In this document: one piece after another, positions 8,838 through 19,698 of the stretch | Position numbering within the stretch: the first letter of the stretch is position 1 | Layout: each line of letters begins with the position of its first letter | Assembly (NCBI GenBank): GCA_030848705.1 | Contig: JAUIZM010000016.1 | Coordinates: 2,418,001-2,482,000, forward strand | Length of the DNA: 64,000 bases | Direction of reading: 5' to 3' | From: Heracleum sosnowskyi | Taxonomy: Eukaryota; Streptophyta; Magnoliopsida; Apiales; Apiaceae | Position numbers and translations under genes: made by a program | The notes under the pieces: model-generated | What the model was told of the DNA's origin: nothing | Database searches by the model: none | What the model saw: only the letters and a program-made list of their open reading frames with translations

Positions 8838-11303
8838 CTAAGTTGTTTTTGGTACCCACACTTGGTAGGGTCCATATGATTTAGAAACATTTTGATTAAT
8901 AATTCTTCTGTCATAAATTGCATTTCTCATAGTAGGAGACTTCACTTTTTCTGTGGCTTTGGAGTTTACACTCTTAGGCTCACATGAAGTTTTCACCCTC
9001 TCAACCCTGATTGGGGACCCTGTCCTATGAGAATGTATGTGTGTGTGTGATTCACCAGATTGTGCAGAGTCAAGTTTATGTTTAAGAGATAAACAGTTAG
9101 CAATCACAGTCACATAGCATGTCATGCAGTTTGGCTTACCACAGAAAGAATCATGACTAGAATTTATGCTTGCAGAAAGGTTACTTAGGTTATCAACTTC
9201 AACAATTTCAGGCTTACTACACTTATGAGTCAAATGATTAACAGATAGGCATTTTTGACATTGTTTCCTGGGAGCATTTGGCACATAAGCATAGTTGTTT
9301 CCTTTGTTAACACCAACTTTACCATTTCTGTTTTGTTTCCTTTTCTTAACAACTTCTTTCTTTGCTTTAGGACTCTTGACAAGATTGTCTTTGGTCTCTT
9401 TCTGATTGACAAGTTTAGGAAAGGAAGAAGTGTTCTTAGTAGCCTCATCTTCTTCAAGTAGTTGTTGCTTGATGATCAGTAGTTCCTCATCAAACTCAAC
9501 AACACTCTTCCTGAAGATGGGCTGTTCAACACTTGACAGAATGGTTGGGGCATTTTTGTTTGTAAAAGTTTCCTTTCCTTTGCCCTTGACTTTCTTCCTT
9601 CCCTTGTCATTATCATAGTCAAAACCAACTCCAACCTTGCAATCTTCAGTGTGTTCCTTGTGGTAGGTTTGAATAAGTTCAGAGGAGTTTTTGAAGCTTC
9701 TTAGTTTCAGTTCAGTTTCAGCAATTTGTTCTCTAAGGGCATTCTCTATCTGCTCAGCACAAATCACTTTGTTTTTAAGATACTCAGCCTCATTTTTCAA
9801 ACCATCCAGGTTCACAACCATTAACTCAAGTTGCTCATTCTTTTCTGTAAGCTCAACATTCTTAGCAGTTAGTCTGTCAATTTCTTCATTAGCTACTAAC
9901 ATGCTAGTATGAATATTAAACATTTCAGTGCTCATATCTTCAACAGTTTGCTTATATTGAAGGGGAGTCATATCAAGAGAAGTAAGAATAGGTACCTGAC
10001 TTGAATCACCTTCATCAGAAAATGCCATCAAGGCATAGTTTGAATACTCTTGTTCTTCTTCTTCATTAGAGTCATCCCAGCATTTTCCCTCAGCAATAAA
10101 AGCTTTGCCCTGTTGTTTCTTGAGTAGAGCCTCATACTTAGCTTCAAGCTCTAAGTATGCTTTGTCCTTCTTGACTTGTTTAGGCTTTTTGCACTCAGTG
10201 GCAAAATGCCCAAGTTCATTGCAATTATAGCACCTTATTTTGGTCCTATCCACACTTCCTGTCTTGTATCCACCTTTAGCAGCACCAGCAATCCCTTTCC
10301 CTTTATTGAAGGTGTTTGAGCCACTAGATCCACCAGTGTTTCCATTATTGAACTTGGACCTAAATGGCTGCTTTCTTTTAAACCTTATGTTAGGATACCT
10401 CCTAGCCATATAAGCAAAAGATTTGTTTTCCATTTTGTCCAGCTCATCTATACTATAGAACTCATCCTCTTCAGGTAAATCATACACAACCTGAGTTTCA
10501 TCACCAGTGTCTTCATCTTCCAGTTCCTCAATCTTGACCTGACTGATTTTAAGAGAGTCCATTCTTTGACTTAGGTTGTCAGCAATAAGTGCACAGGAAG
10601 TATTAGCCACTAATCCTTGCTTTGCTTGAATAGATCTCTTTTGAAACAGCTCTAACTCATATGTCTTTAAAACACCATACAACACATCAAAACCAATCTT
10701 TGTCAGATCTCTTTCTTTAAGGGAAGAGATTCTTGGTTCCAAGTGATCTGGCAGAGTTAGTAGAAACTTCATATTGAGCTCTTCTGTTTCATAGTGTTTG
10801 TCATAGAGTTTGAGCTCGTTTATCAGCTTGTTGAATCTCTCAAACACTTCTGTGATTCCCTCTTTTGGCTGAGCCATGAAGGCTTCATACTGTGAAACAA
10901 GAATCTGCTTCTTGTTCTTTCTTACCTCAGTAGTTCCTTCACAGAGCACTTCTATAAGATCCCACATCTTCTTGGCACTAGTACAATGAGCAACAGTGCC
11001 ATACATGTTGAAGTCCATAGATTCACAAATGATAAGTTGAAGATGTCCATCCAATGCTACTTTTTCCTTTTCAGGATCAGTGTATTTTAAGGGATCTTTG
11101 GGCACATGTTTTGCTGGTACAATCTCAGTGCCACTGGTTGTTTCACCAATCTCGATCATTGGAATGAAGGGACCATGCTTTAGAATATCTAAATACATGG
11201 GGTTAGAAGCTTTGATGAAAAGCAACATCTTCTTCTTCCATAAACTGTAGTGCTCCTTGTTAAAGGGAGGAATCTTGATACTGCTTAGTTTCTGTGAACT
11301 CAT
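8838..11303 (-). CDS. gag: Sirevirus gag (capsid/nucleocapsid), intact, 821 residues
   Basis: Residues about 10-240 are the copia-type capsid domain (UBN2/retrotran_gag family). A CCHC zinc knuckle lies at 358-371 (CYNCNELGHFATEC). A second CX2CX4HX4C knuckle lies at 682-695 (CQKCLSVNHLTHKC), and a Cys cluster CGKPNCMTC is at 721-729. Between them is a predicted coiled coil (about 455-540). This long C-terminal extension is typical of Sirevirus Gag. The start is the only ATG shortly after the primer site, and the leader is just 50 bases from the LTR edge. Gag would form cytoplasmic virus-like particles and bind the genomic RNA. The ORF ends at a TAG, 11 bases before the pol ATG. Confidence 0.94.
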   Translation of the reverse strand: MSSQKLSSIKIPPFNKEHYSLWKKKMLLFIKASNPMYLDILKHGPFIPMIEIGETTSGTEIVPAKHVPKDPLKYTDPEKEKVALDGHLQLIICESMDFNMYGTVAHCTSAKKMWDLIEVLCEGTTEVRKNKKQILVSQYEAFMAQPKEGITEVFERFNKLINELKLYDKHYETEELNMKFLLTLPDHLEPRISSLKERDLTKIGFDVLYGVLKTYELELFQKRSIQAKQGLVANTSCALIADNLSQRMDSLKISQVKIEELEDEDTGDETQVVYDLPEEDEFYSIDELDKMENKSFAYMARRYPNIRFKRKQPFRSKFNNGNTGGSSGSNTFNKGKGIAGAAKGGYKTGSVDRTKIRCYNCNELGHFATECKKPKQVKKDKAYLELEAKYEALLKKQQGKAFIAEGKCWDDSNEEEEQEYSNYALMAFSDEGDSSQVPILTSLDMTPLQYKQTVEDMSTEMFNIHTSMLVANEEIDRLTAKNVELTEKNEQLELMVVNLDGLKNEAEYLKNKVICAEQIENALREQIAETELKLRSFKNSSELIQTYHKEHTEDCKVGVGFDYDNDKGRKKVKGKGKETFTNKNAPTILSSVEQPIFRKSVVEFDEELLIIKQQLLEEDEATKNTSSFPKLVNQKETKDNLVKSPKAKKEVVKKRKQNRNGKVGVNKGNNYAYVPNAPRKQCQKCLSVNHLTHKCSKPEIVEVDNLSNLSASINSSHDSFCGKPNCMTCYVTVIANCLSLKHKLDSAQSGESHTHIHSHRTGSPIRVERVKTSCEPKSVNSKATEKVKSPTMRNAIYDRRIINQNVSKSYGPYQVWVPKTT

Positions 11304-11339
11304 TCTTGATCTTTTCCTGTTTGTACGTTAACAGCCTAC

Positions 11340-11351
11340 TCTCTAATACCA
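11340..11351 (-). other. Primer-binding site (initiator Met tRNA)
   Basis: Two bases inside the LTR, the minus strand reads TGGTATTAGAG. It matches the plant initiator-Met tRNA 3' complement TGGTATCAGAG at all but one position. This fixes the LTR edge at 11354 and the direction of the element. Confidence 0.85.
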
Positions 11352-11353
11352 CT

Positions 11354-12658
11354 TGTTAGAAATGAATACTACTAGAAACTAGACAGAGGGGGGGGGGTGA
11401 ATGGATAGTTTGGTATATTTTTCGATTCTTGAAAACTAAGTAAACAACTGTATATGATTATGATATGTAATATGCAGAAAGTAAATAACACACACAATCA
11501 CTTTAATCTACTTTGTATAAGCAAATTAAATACTACAGCTTTCCAGGAAATTCACAATCGAATTTCTGGCTTCTAAACAAGAACAGTTTGAACTTGCTTG
11601 CTTACAGAGAAAAGAGCTTAGCAAATAACTATGTGTATCTCTCTTACAGCTTACAGTTGTGTGTGCACGATATATATATTCACCTATACAAACTAGGCAC
11701 ACACAATATTACACAGCTACCCCTTCTGAAAGTCCAACTTGTCCTGCCATAAGAAGTTCACTGTGTCAGGAAGGACCACCTGCTTTTCGGAGTCTTTCCC
11801 GTTTCTGTAGCTGCTTGTCTCTTATCTTTCTCTCCAAGTTTAGCTGTAGATTTGCCATCTGTTCTTTGGACCACCTTGCCAGAACAAATGCTTCAGTATT
11901 TGTCTCCTTTGATTCTTGGTTCTGTACCTTGATTTGTCTTGTTATAAAAGGCTAAGTGTTGATATCGTGAACTCCACTTTATCCCTGACTTCGCGATCTC
12001 CCTTGTGAGGACTACGCGATATAGCCTTTGAAGACTTTGCGACATAGGTCATTTGACGACTATGCGACATAGGTCATTTGACGACTATGCGACATAGGTC
12101 ATTTGATGACTATGCGACATAGGTCATTTGATGACTATGCGACATAGGTCATTTGATGACTATGCGACATAGGGCTTCTGAGGACTTCACGATCTAGGCT
12201 CCTTTGACTTTGCTGACTTCAACACTTCACGACATGTGTCTTGAGGACTTCTCGACATAGTACAAAATGGACTATGCGATATAGTACTTCACGACATGGA
12301 TATTGGTGACTTCACGACATAGCTTTCTTTTGACTTTGCTATATAATGCCTTAGACAAATTCCTGCAACTTATTTCTTCATAGCCTTATTCAACTCTATC
12401 CTGCTGCATGAACACTTCTGAACTTCTACCAGGATAATTATTCAATGGCCTATATACAATCTAGATGCAAGAAACTTTACTAAGCTCATTATAAGTCTGA
12501 GCATACATGATCAAGCTAATGTTCATGAGAACAAGACAAGTACATATAGAGACCTATACTATATCCCAGTGATAGAAATCACTAGGTCATGTAATGTGAC
12601 ATAGTCACATAGTGTAGGCTTGTTAATAGTGGTATTCAGACATGTCTTGAGCCTAACA
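11354..12658 (-). repeat. 5' LTR of Sirevirus element 1 (1305 bp)
   Basis: The boundaries are the inverted hexamers TGTTAG and CTAACA, with the primer site adjacent on the gag side. In element direction the LTR starts at 12658. A dense cluster of GACTWYGCGAYATAG motifs lies at 12345-11966. A TATATATA box follows near 11679-11671, and a C-rich tract near 11395-11385 corresponds to the TTCAACCCCCC motif of the other Sirevirus LTRs in this window. Transcription would start near 11640. The second LTR is outside the window, so LTR divergence cannot be measured. Confidence 0.85.
12033..12173 (-). repeat. Tandem 25-bp repeat inside the LTR motif cluster
   Basis: Five full units and a sixth partial unit of 25 bases, starting GACTWTGCGACATAGGTC, lie at 12033, 12058, 12083, 12108, 12133 and 12158. 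They differ at only two or three positions. They are local amplifications of the LTR motif and probably change enhancer strength. This is in U3 upstream of the TATA-like box. Confidence 0.85.
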
Positions 12659-12958
12659 GATTTTATGTCACATTTTTATAATCCGACACCCGTCTTAATA
12701 GATAGATAAATAAATAAATAAATAAAAGACTTTTCGTGATAAATATAATTGAAATTTAAAAGGTAATAAAAAGGAATATATGAAATTCTTTAATTTGTGA
12801 ATAAATTAGAGATACAAAAATTTAGGAATGTAAGTTGAAAATTTCTCTTCGTATTGGCCATTGTAGGAACATATTTAATATATATTCCAAATTCTTATTT
12901 TTTATAATAATCTTTTTCCTTAAAATTTTGAAAAAAAAGAATTACTTTTTATATTTGA

Positions 12959-13440
12959 ATTAGAGAAATTTTAGAAAGAAAATAGTATCCGGGCTCAAGT
13001 TCCTGGTATTCCATTTATAAAATATAAATAAAAAAATAGTAAATAAAATCTTTTCAAAAAAAATTTAAATTTGTTAATTTTGTAATTTGTTAACTTAAAA
13101 ATTTGAGAACACTCAAAAGTTAAATTGAAATAATTCTAGGGATATCAACTCAAAGCGTCACCTCCTTTATACAATAATAATAATAATAATAATAATAAGT
13201 TAATTAGAGAAATTTAAGAAAGAAAATAATATCGGGACTGGAATCCTTGGTATTCTCCTTTATCTAATATAAAAATTATGTAAATAATTTTTTTTCTAAA
13301 ATAATCCAAAATTTTAACTTTTGTAATTTATTAATTGAAAATTTTGAGAACACTAAAAAATCAAGTAGAAATAATCGGAGAGATACAAACTCACACATAA
13401 TCTCTTTTATATAAATTATAATAATAATTATAAATACTAA
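12959..13440. repeat. Tandem duplication of about 245 bp, each copy ending in an AAT array
   Basis: The block starting near 12959 (attagagaaattttagaaag) recurs diverged at about 13203. Both copies contain the landmarks GGTATTC, GAGAACACT and a closing AAT-rich tract. The AAT array at 13173-13197 closes copy one. The longer array after 13440 closes copy two, so duplication and microsatellite growth are linked. Confidence 0.65.
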
Positions 13441-13461
13441 AAATAATAATAACAACAAAAA

Positions 13462-13462
13462 C

Positions 13463-13541
<79 letters not shown>
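13462..13541. repeat. AAT trinucleotide microsatellite, about 27 units
   Basis: Nearly pure AAT repeat. It produces spurious polyleucine and polyisoleucine open frames on the minus strand, which are not genes. Confidence 0.95.
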
Positions 13542-13542
<1 letters not shown>

Positions 13543-14834
13543 GAAACTGAAAATAAAAATTGTAAATAACACAATAGAAGATTTGCAATATAAATTTGCA
13601 GAAACATTATAGATCTTTGAAGCCTGATATTTTTTTTTATTCTAACTTAACTATCACTTCCCGTGAAAAATATAATAAACAAATATAATCTCTATTTATG
13701 CATGTATATCCTATTTATAGTATGCATAAAAACTAAAAATTTAGTTACCTGCACCCAACCTTTCAAAACCTTTCAAATCTATAATCGCTAAGTCTTGTGC
13801 GATGAGCATCTTTCAAAATCTAATATATAATCATATAGTTTATAGAAAAAATCCAAAAGCACAGTTGTTAATATATAAAAATATCCCAACAACTGATTAC
13901 AGTTAATTGTGATAGTAAATAAAATCGAAAATATAGCACTTTGAATAACCACCACTATGAAGGAAGTAACAACCCAAAATTCATTGGTGAAATCTAAATT
14001 CATAGGTGAAATATTTAATATAAATCACAAAAATAGCAAATTAAACATGTACAAAAACATGATAAAAAAAAAAAGCAAATACCAACACTACTAAAACACA
14101 AAAGACATGCCGAGCAAAATAATTGAAATACTGATCTTTTCAAAATTAAAAAAAGATCTCTAAAATAGTTGAAAATGTGCATATGAAATATAAACATGAA
14201 TGATTAGGCAAAGATAAGTAAAAAATTGAGAGAGTGGTGCAAACAACCCTTGATAATGGAATGACGTTGATAAAGTTGATTCATGGAGTATGCTCCTATA
14301 CAAACAGGTCGACCAAAACCAATCATAATAAATTTATGGTCAAAATTTGCACATGAAAATTGATATCAAGCTAGTCTTATTTATATACTTTTTCATGTTG
14401 AAAATTTTAGTTATCAACTTCCATACGAATTCTAAATAGATTTTAATTTTTAGTTTTGATTGCCATCAATTAAATTCTAAATATAATTGAATTTTATAAA
14501 AAATATTATCTTTCCTATAAATTCGAACTATAAATTCTAAATAAAAAATTCTTATTTAATTTAGTTGAGAAAATAAGTTAATTTTGTTTAATTAAATTTT
14601 AAATAAAATGACTTTTATATATTTATTATCTTCGCTAAAAATTCAAACTGAATTAAAATAATGAAACTCTGAACAAATAGATTAAAACTTAAATAGGATC
14701 TAAGTTAGTTGAGAAAAGAAGGTAATAGTTGTTTAATTAAATTTTAAATAGGATTGACTTTTATATATTTATTGATTTTTCTGAAAATTTGAGTGTAAAT
14801 AAGGAATGTTTTTCCTAAAAGTTCGAATGTAAAT

Positions 14835-14950
14835 AAGAAAATTTAATTTAATTGAAATAAAATTAAGGATCTCTAGAAAAATAGATAAATATTTTTTGAA
14901 CGATCTTAACGCTCCTGGAGATAAATAGATAAATAGTTTTCCTTTAAATA
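14835..14950. repeat. Dispersed repeat, copy 1 (second copy at about 16395-16500)
   Basis: The segment containing CTAGAAAAATAGATAAATA, a GATCT...GCTCCTGG core and TTTTCCTTTA occurs here and again at about 16395-16500 in the same orientation. The two copies have diverged by substitutions and small indels. The identity of the repeat is unknown. Confidence 0.6.
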
Positions 14951-16494
14951 TAAAAAAAATATTTTATGCCATATCATTTGATAAAAGTTTTGGTAACAAA
15001 TTTGAAGTATCTAATATATTAATTGTTCACGTCAGAATAATAAAAAGAATACAATACTTCCACAAAAGTTAATGATCTTGTCTATACGAAAAAGGCTTAT
15101 ATATGCATGCGTATGTTTCATTAAACTGAAATTAAGACAATTAATTTGGCCAGATATGTTCCCGTAAAAAATAAACAATAAAAATTAATTAAAAACTGAT
15201 GAATGAGTGAGTTGAATAAAAAATTTAGGTAACCGACCTCTTATCAAGTAGATTCCTCTGCTTTGGAGTCCTGAAATTTTTTGTAAGCAGAAACCTTAAG
15301 CTCTATTTCAGCTCTTTCTTTGAATCTTTTGAATCTACTCAAACAAATTTTATGAATTATAAAAAAAAAGTATAAAGAATGACATGTGAAATAGAAAATT
15401 CAATAATAATACTGGGAGAAGGTAGCGCAAAACCAGAACATATTATATAGCTGCAAAAGTTGTTTAGTAAAAATTTGAAAAATCGTGCAAAATGCCTTAA
15501 TTAAAGAAAAATTATGCCCATACATATTTAAATCCCGCTATGACATTTTACATTACAAACAAAATAGATGATCAAGGTTCTTATAATTTGTCATTCTTGA
15601 TCTTTCTTGCTAAGTGAATTTGTATCATATAATAGAACACAAGTGATCGAAATAAAAATTGTAAAAACATGTCATTAGTGTCCCTAACAAAAAAAAATAT
15701 AATCAAAAGCTTTATATATGCAATATGTTTGTGTTAGAAAAGTGGCCGTTTGATGTAGATCCATAGAATTTAACCTTTGATTTGTCCCGGTTACTTCTCT
15801 TCCAACACCACTTGTGTAATATCCTAGTCATGCAAACTGTACATAAAAAAAAAAAAAAGATTTATCACTATTATACGTCAATATTAGCTTATAGTCGGAG
15901 ATTATTATACAGAGATGAAAACAAAGATATGTATACGAACTCTAAGAAACGTAATGGAGAAGAAAAAACATGTTAACGAAATTTTTGAAATCAAAGAGTG
16001 TTATAACTTAGATCGGTTTATATAGATATATATTTCCTTAATAAAAGTATCGACTTTAAAAGAAAGTTGGTGAAAATAAAGAGATTGACTCCTAAATTAA
16101 GTCCTATTTCCTCAATAATAGTATTGACTCCAAGTTTTCCTTATATATAAAAAGAAGAAGATAAATAAAAAATTGCCTATATATATAAAGAAGAACATAA
16201 ATAAAAGGAGAAATAAGATAAAGATTGGTAAGATAAAAAGATAAAGATGTTGAATATTAAAATAATATATTTACTTTCCTCCATTATTAAAGATTTTAAA
16301 GGAAAGAATATTAAAATTGTATATTTAGTTTCCTCCATTAGTAAATATATTTTAAATTGTATATATATTTGTATCCTATATATAAATTTGAAGTTAAATA
16401 AGGAAATTTAATTTTATTGAATTAAAATTCAGAAGCTCTAGAAAAATAGATAAATAGCTTTCCGACGATCTGAGAGCTCCTGGGGGTTTTCCTT

Positions 16495-16501
<7 letters not shown>

Positions 16502-16557
<56 letters not shown>
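16502..16557. repeat. AT dinucleotide microsatellite
   Basis: A nearly pure AT run directly abuts the 5' end of Helitron A. Helitrons insert between A and T, so such arrays are favoured targets. Confidence 0.95.
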
Positions 16558-16560
<3 letters not shown>

Positions 16561-17510
16561 ATACTATTATATAATAGACGAAACATTAAAAGTTTAGTTG
16601 GTTGGTATGGTACGTTGTGATTTTACTTAATTGCCCTTAATTAATTGTACTTCATGTTTTTACTTAATTAACCTTACTTATTTATAGAAATATATTATTA
16701 AATAATAATATTACCTATTTATAACCAATTACCTTTTTTCACCTAAAATACATCATTTTTTCTATTTTTTCTATTTTTTTATAACAAATTCCCCTAATTT
16801 TTCAAATATATCACGGACAATTACCTTTTTTAACTAAAACATGTTTGTTTTTTTATTTTTCTTTACTAAAATCCCTCTTTTTCCAAAAATATCACGGACA
16901 AACATTTAGTTATTTATTTTTAAACCTATTTTAATATTATAATTATTTTTTTAAAAGTTTTCCTAATTTTAACATGTCTACTTATTTTTCTTAACAAATG
17001 CAATTACTAAAAATATTAAAATATAAATAATCAAATACCTATTTATAACCAATTATCTTTTCTAACAAAGTCCATCCTTTTCTAAATATATCACGGGAAA
17101 TTGCCTTTTACAATTTACTTTTTCTATTTTTTACAATAAAATCCATTCTTTTTCCAAAAATATCACAGGAAACCATTTACTTATTTATTTTAAAACGTAT
17201 TTAAATACTTTTAATTATTAATTTTTAAAACCTCATTTTCGAAAAATATCACGGGCATTTAACTTTTTAAACTAAATATATGCTACATTTTTTATTTTTT
17301 CTTACTAAAACCCCTCATTTTCCAAAAATATAACGGGCAAACCCTTACTTATTTATTTTAAAATCTGTTTTAATGTTTTTAATTAATTAAAAGTGTTTAG
17401 CTATTTTAACATGCCTACTTATTTTTACACAATTACAATTAATAAAATAATAATAAAATAATAATAAAATAACAATTAACAATCTGTGCATCGCACGGGT
17501 TTTAAGCTAG
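16558..17510 (+). mobile_element. Helitron A, non-autonomous (953 bp)
   Basis: The 5' end is TC after a target A at 16557, followed by an AATACTATTATATAATAGACG start. The 3' end has a short hairpin (GTGC/GCAC) and GGGTTTTAAGCTAG, followed by a target T at 17511. These are the A|TC...CTAG|T signatures of Helitrons, with no target-site duplication. No Rep/helicase ORF is present, so rolling-circle proteins would come from elsewhere. Confidence 0.82.
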
Positions 17511-17526
17511 TATATATATATTGATA

Positions 17527-18384
17527 CTAGCTTAAAACCCGTGCGATGCACGAATTGTTATTAATAATTATTATTTTTATTATTTATGTTTTAATATTCT
17601 ATTAATCTGCATTTGCTAAAAAAAATAAGTAGGCGTGTTAAACTTTTTTAAATAATTAAAAGTATTAAAATAGTTTTTAAAAGTATTTTTGGAAAAGGAG
17701 GGGTCTTAGTAAGGAAAAATAAAAAAAGAAACATGTTTTTGCTGAAAAGGTAAGTGCCCATAATTAAAAGTATTTAAATAGACTTCATAATAAATAAGTA
17801 AGGATTTGTCTGGGATATTTTTGAAAAATGAGGGTTTTAGTAAGGAAAAATCAGAAAGAGTAACATGTTTTAGTTAAAAAAGATAATTGCCCGTGATTTT
17901 TTTAGAAAAAGAGAAGATTTTGTTAGAAAAGATAATGTTTTTTAGCTGAAAATGTAGTTGGTTATAAAAGTGTTATTATTTAATAATAATGTTTTTAGAA
18001 AATGAAAAAATAGAAAAAGTAACACGTTTCAGCTGAAAAAATGTTCATAATTAAAATTATTAAAATATATTTTAAAATAAATAAGTAAGGGTTTGCCGTG
18101 ATATTTTTGGAAAATGAGGGGTTTTAGTAAAGAAAAATAGAAAGAGTAACATGTTTTTGTTAAAAAAGATAATCGCCCGTGTTTTTTTTAGAAAAAGATA
18201 GGATTTTGTAAGAAAAAAATAAAGAAAGGTAATGTATTTTAGCTGAAAAGGTAATTGGTTATAAATAATGTTATTATTTAGTGATAGTTTTTAAAAAAAA
18301 ATAAGTAAGGGTAATTAAGTAAAATCACTAAGTACCGACCGTCCATCTATCCGACTACCAAACTTTTAATGTTTCGTCTTTAAT
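17527..18384 (-). mobile_element. Helitron B, tail-to-tail with A, 5' end lost
   Basis: The plus strand begins A|CTAGCTTAAAACCCGTGCGA, the reverse complement of the Helitron A 3' terminus with a 5-bp hairpin stem. The body shares the repeated GTGATATTTTTGGAAAA blocks with A and C. Its 5' end is recognisable (GTTTCGTCTTTAATAA on the plus strand) but the last bases are missing where it abuts Helitron C. Only 16 bases separate it from A. Confidence 0.75.
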
Positions 18385-19008
18385 AAAGCTTAAAACCCGT
18401 ATGATGCACGAGTTATTTTTAATAATTGTTAATTTTATTATTTATATTATATATTTTATTAATTGCATTTATTTAAAAAAATAAGTAGGCGTGTTAAATA
18501 TTTTAAAATAATTAAAAGTATTTAAATGAATTTTAAAATAAATAAGTAACGGTTTGCCCATGATATTTTGGAAAAAGAGGGGTTTTAGTAAGAAAAATAG
18601 AAAGTAACATGTTTTCGTTGAATTTTAAAATATAAAAGTAACGATTTGCCCGTGATATTTTTGAAAAAAGATGGGGTTTAGTAAGAAAAATATAAAATGT
18701 GACATGTTTTAGTTAAAAAAGGTAATTATCAATTAAAAGTATTAAAATAGATTTTAAAGTAAATATGTAAGGGTTTGTTCGTGATATATTTGAAAAATGA
18801 GGGATTTTAGCAAGGGAAATAGAAAAAGTAACATGTTTTAGCTGAAAAGGAAATTACCCGTGGTTATTTTAGAAAGAAATGGTAATATATTTTAATTAAA
18901 AGGGTAATTGATCATAATAATTAAATAAATAATTAAATAAGGCAAGCATCGTATCAAAAAACAGGTACCAAAACTTTCAATATTTCGTCTTTAATAATAT
19001 AGTATAGA
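18385..19008 (-). mobile_element. Helitron C, non-autonomous, 3' terminus fused to B
   Basis: The left edge has the AGCTTAAAACCCGTATGATG 3' hairpin region lacking the final CT. The right edge is a complete 5' end (TCTATACTATATTATTAAAG on the minus strand) with a target A (T at 19009 on the plus strand). B and C share sequence at their joint, so one replaced or recombined with the end of the other. Confidence 0.72.
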
Positions 19009-19049
19009 TAGAGAGATATATTCATAATATTAGTATTTTATGCTACTAA

Positions 19050-19599
19050 AATATTTTTGAATAGGCTGTGATATTTTATCCTTTAGAATAGCCCGTGATA
19101 TTTTTGAGGTTTTAGTTAGGAGAAATATTAGTTAGAAACTATAAAAAATAATATACGTTTTGCAAAAAAAGCTAATCGGTTAGTCATTTATAATTATAAT
19201 ATTATTATTTTATTTTATTAAATAGAACTATTCGTGATATTTTTGGAAAATTAGAGGTTTTATTTAGGAAAAATAGAAAAGTAGAAATTTAAGTTAAAAA
19301 ATATAAAAAAGAATATATACTTTGGCTAAAAATGGTAATGAGTTATTTATTAGCAATTATTACCTTATTATGTTATTTTATTAAATAAAACTGCCCGTGA
19401 TATTTTTGGAAAATGAGATGTTTTAGTTAGGAAAAATAGAAAAGATATTCTATATACTAATTTTAATATTTTATCTAACGGTTCTCATCGATTTGATCAA
19501 AAATATCTAACGGCTATGAATGGAGTGACCAGACTACAAAAACTTTCATGACGGGACTACAAAACTTTTAATGTTTCGTGTTTGATATAATAGTATAGA
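19050..19599 (-). mobile_element. Helitron D, 3'-truncated
   Basis: A good 5' end reads TCTATACTATTATATCAAAC on the minus strand, with the target base intact at 19600. The body carries the family's GCCCGTGATATTTTTGG blocks, but no 3' hairpin or CTAG end is found to the left. The left limit is approximate. Confidence 0.6.
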
Positions 19600-19698
19600 T
19601 ATAGTAAAATTTAAATATTTTCACACAAGAATGCAATTTGAAAGATGAGGGTGATAAATTACTAAAATAATAGTGAAAAACGTAATCGTACTTTTAAT

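Larger units (their letters stand above)
1..12658 (-). mobile_element. Sirevirus-type Ty1/copia retrotransposon, element 1 (3' LTR outside window)
   Basis: On the minus strand the parts lie in the order LTR, tRNA primer site, gag, pol, spacer, third ORF. Integrase before reverse transcriptase marks the copia superfamily. A long gag with extra zinc knuckles and an extra ORF after pol mark the Sirevirus (SIRE/Maximus) lineage. All three ORFs are open and the visible LTR has TGTTAG/CTAACA ends, so the copy looks young and possibly autonomous. The 3' LTR and polypurine tract should lie left of base 1. The five bases after the LTR on the right (gattt) are the predicted target-site duplication, which cannot be tested here. 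Confidence 0.93.
12659..16557. other. AT-rich non-coding region without recognisable genes
   Basis: I see no supported gene here. The stretch holds a GATA/AATA microsatellite at about 12693-12727, a tandem duplication with AAT arrays, and two dispersed copies of a 110-bp segment (listed separately). The open frames are low-complexity translations of AAT arrays. It probably represents old degraded transposon or intergenic DNA. Confidence 0.7.

Noticed and set aside
12033..12173. CRISPR-like direct repeats
   Set aside because: Contiguous tandem units without unique spacers, inside a plant LTR.
13276..13588. Two minus-strand open frames rich in polyleucine and polyisoleucine
   Set aside because: They are translations of the AAT microsatellite in two frames.
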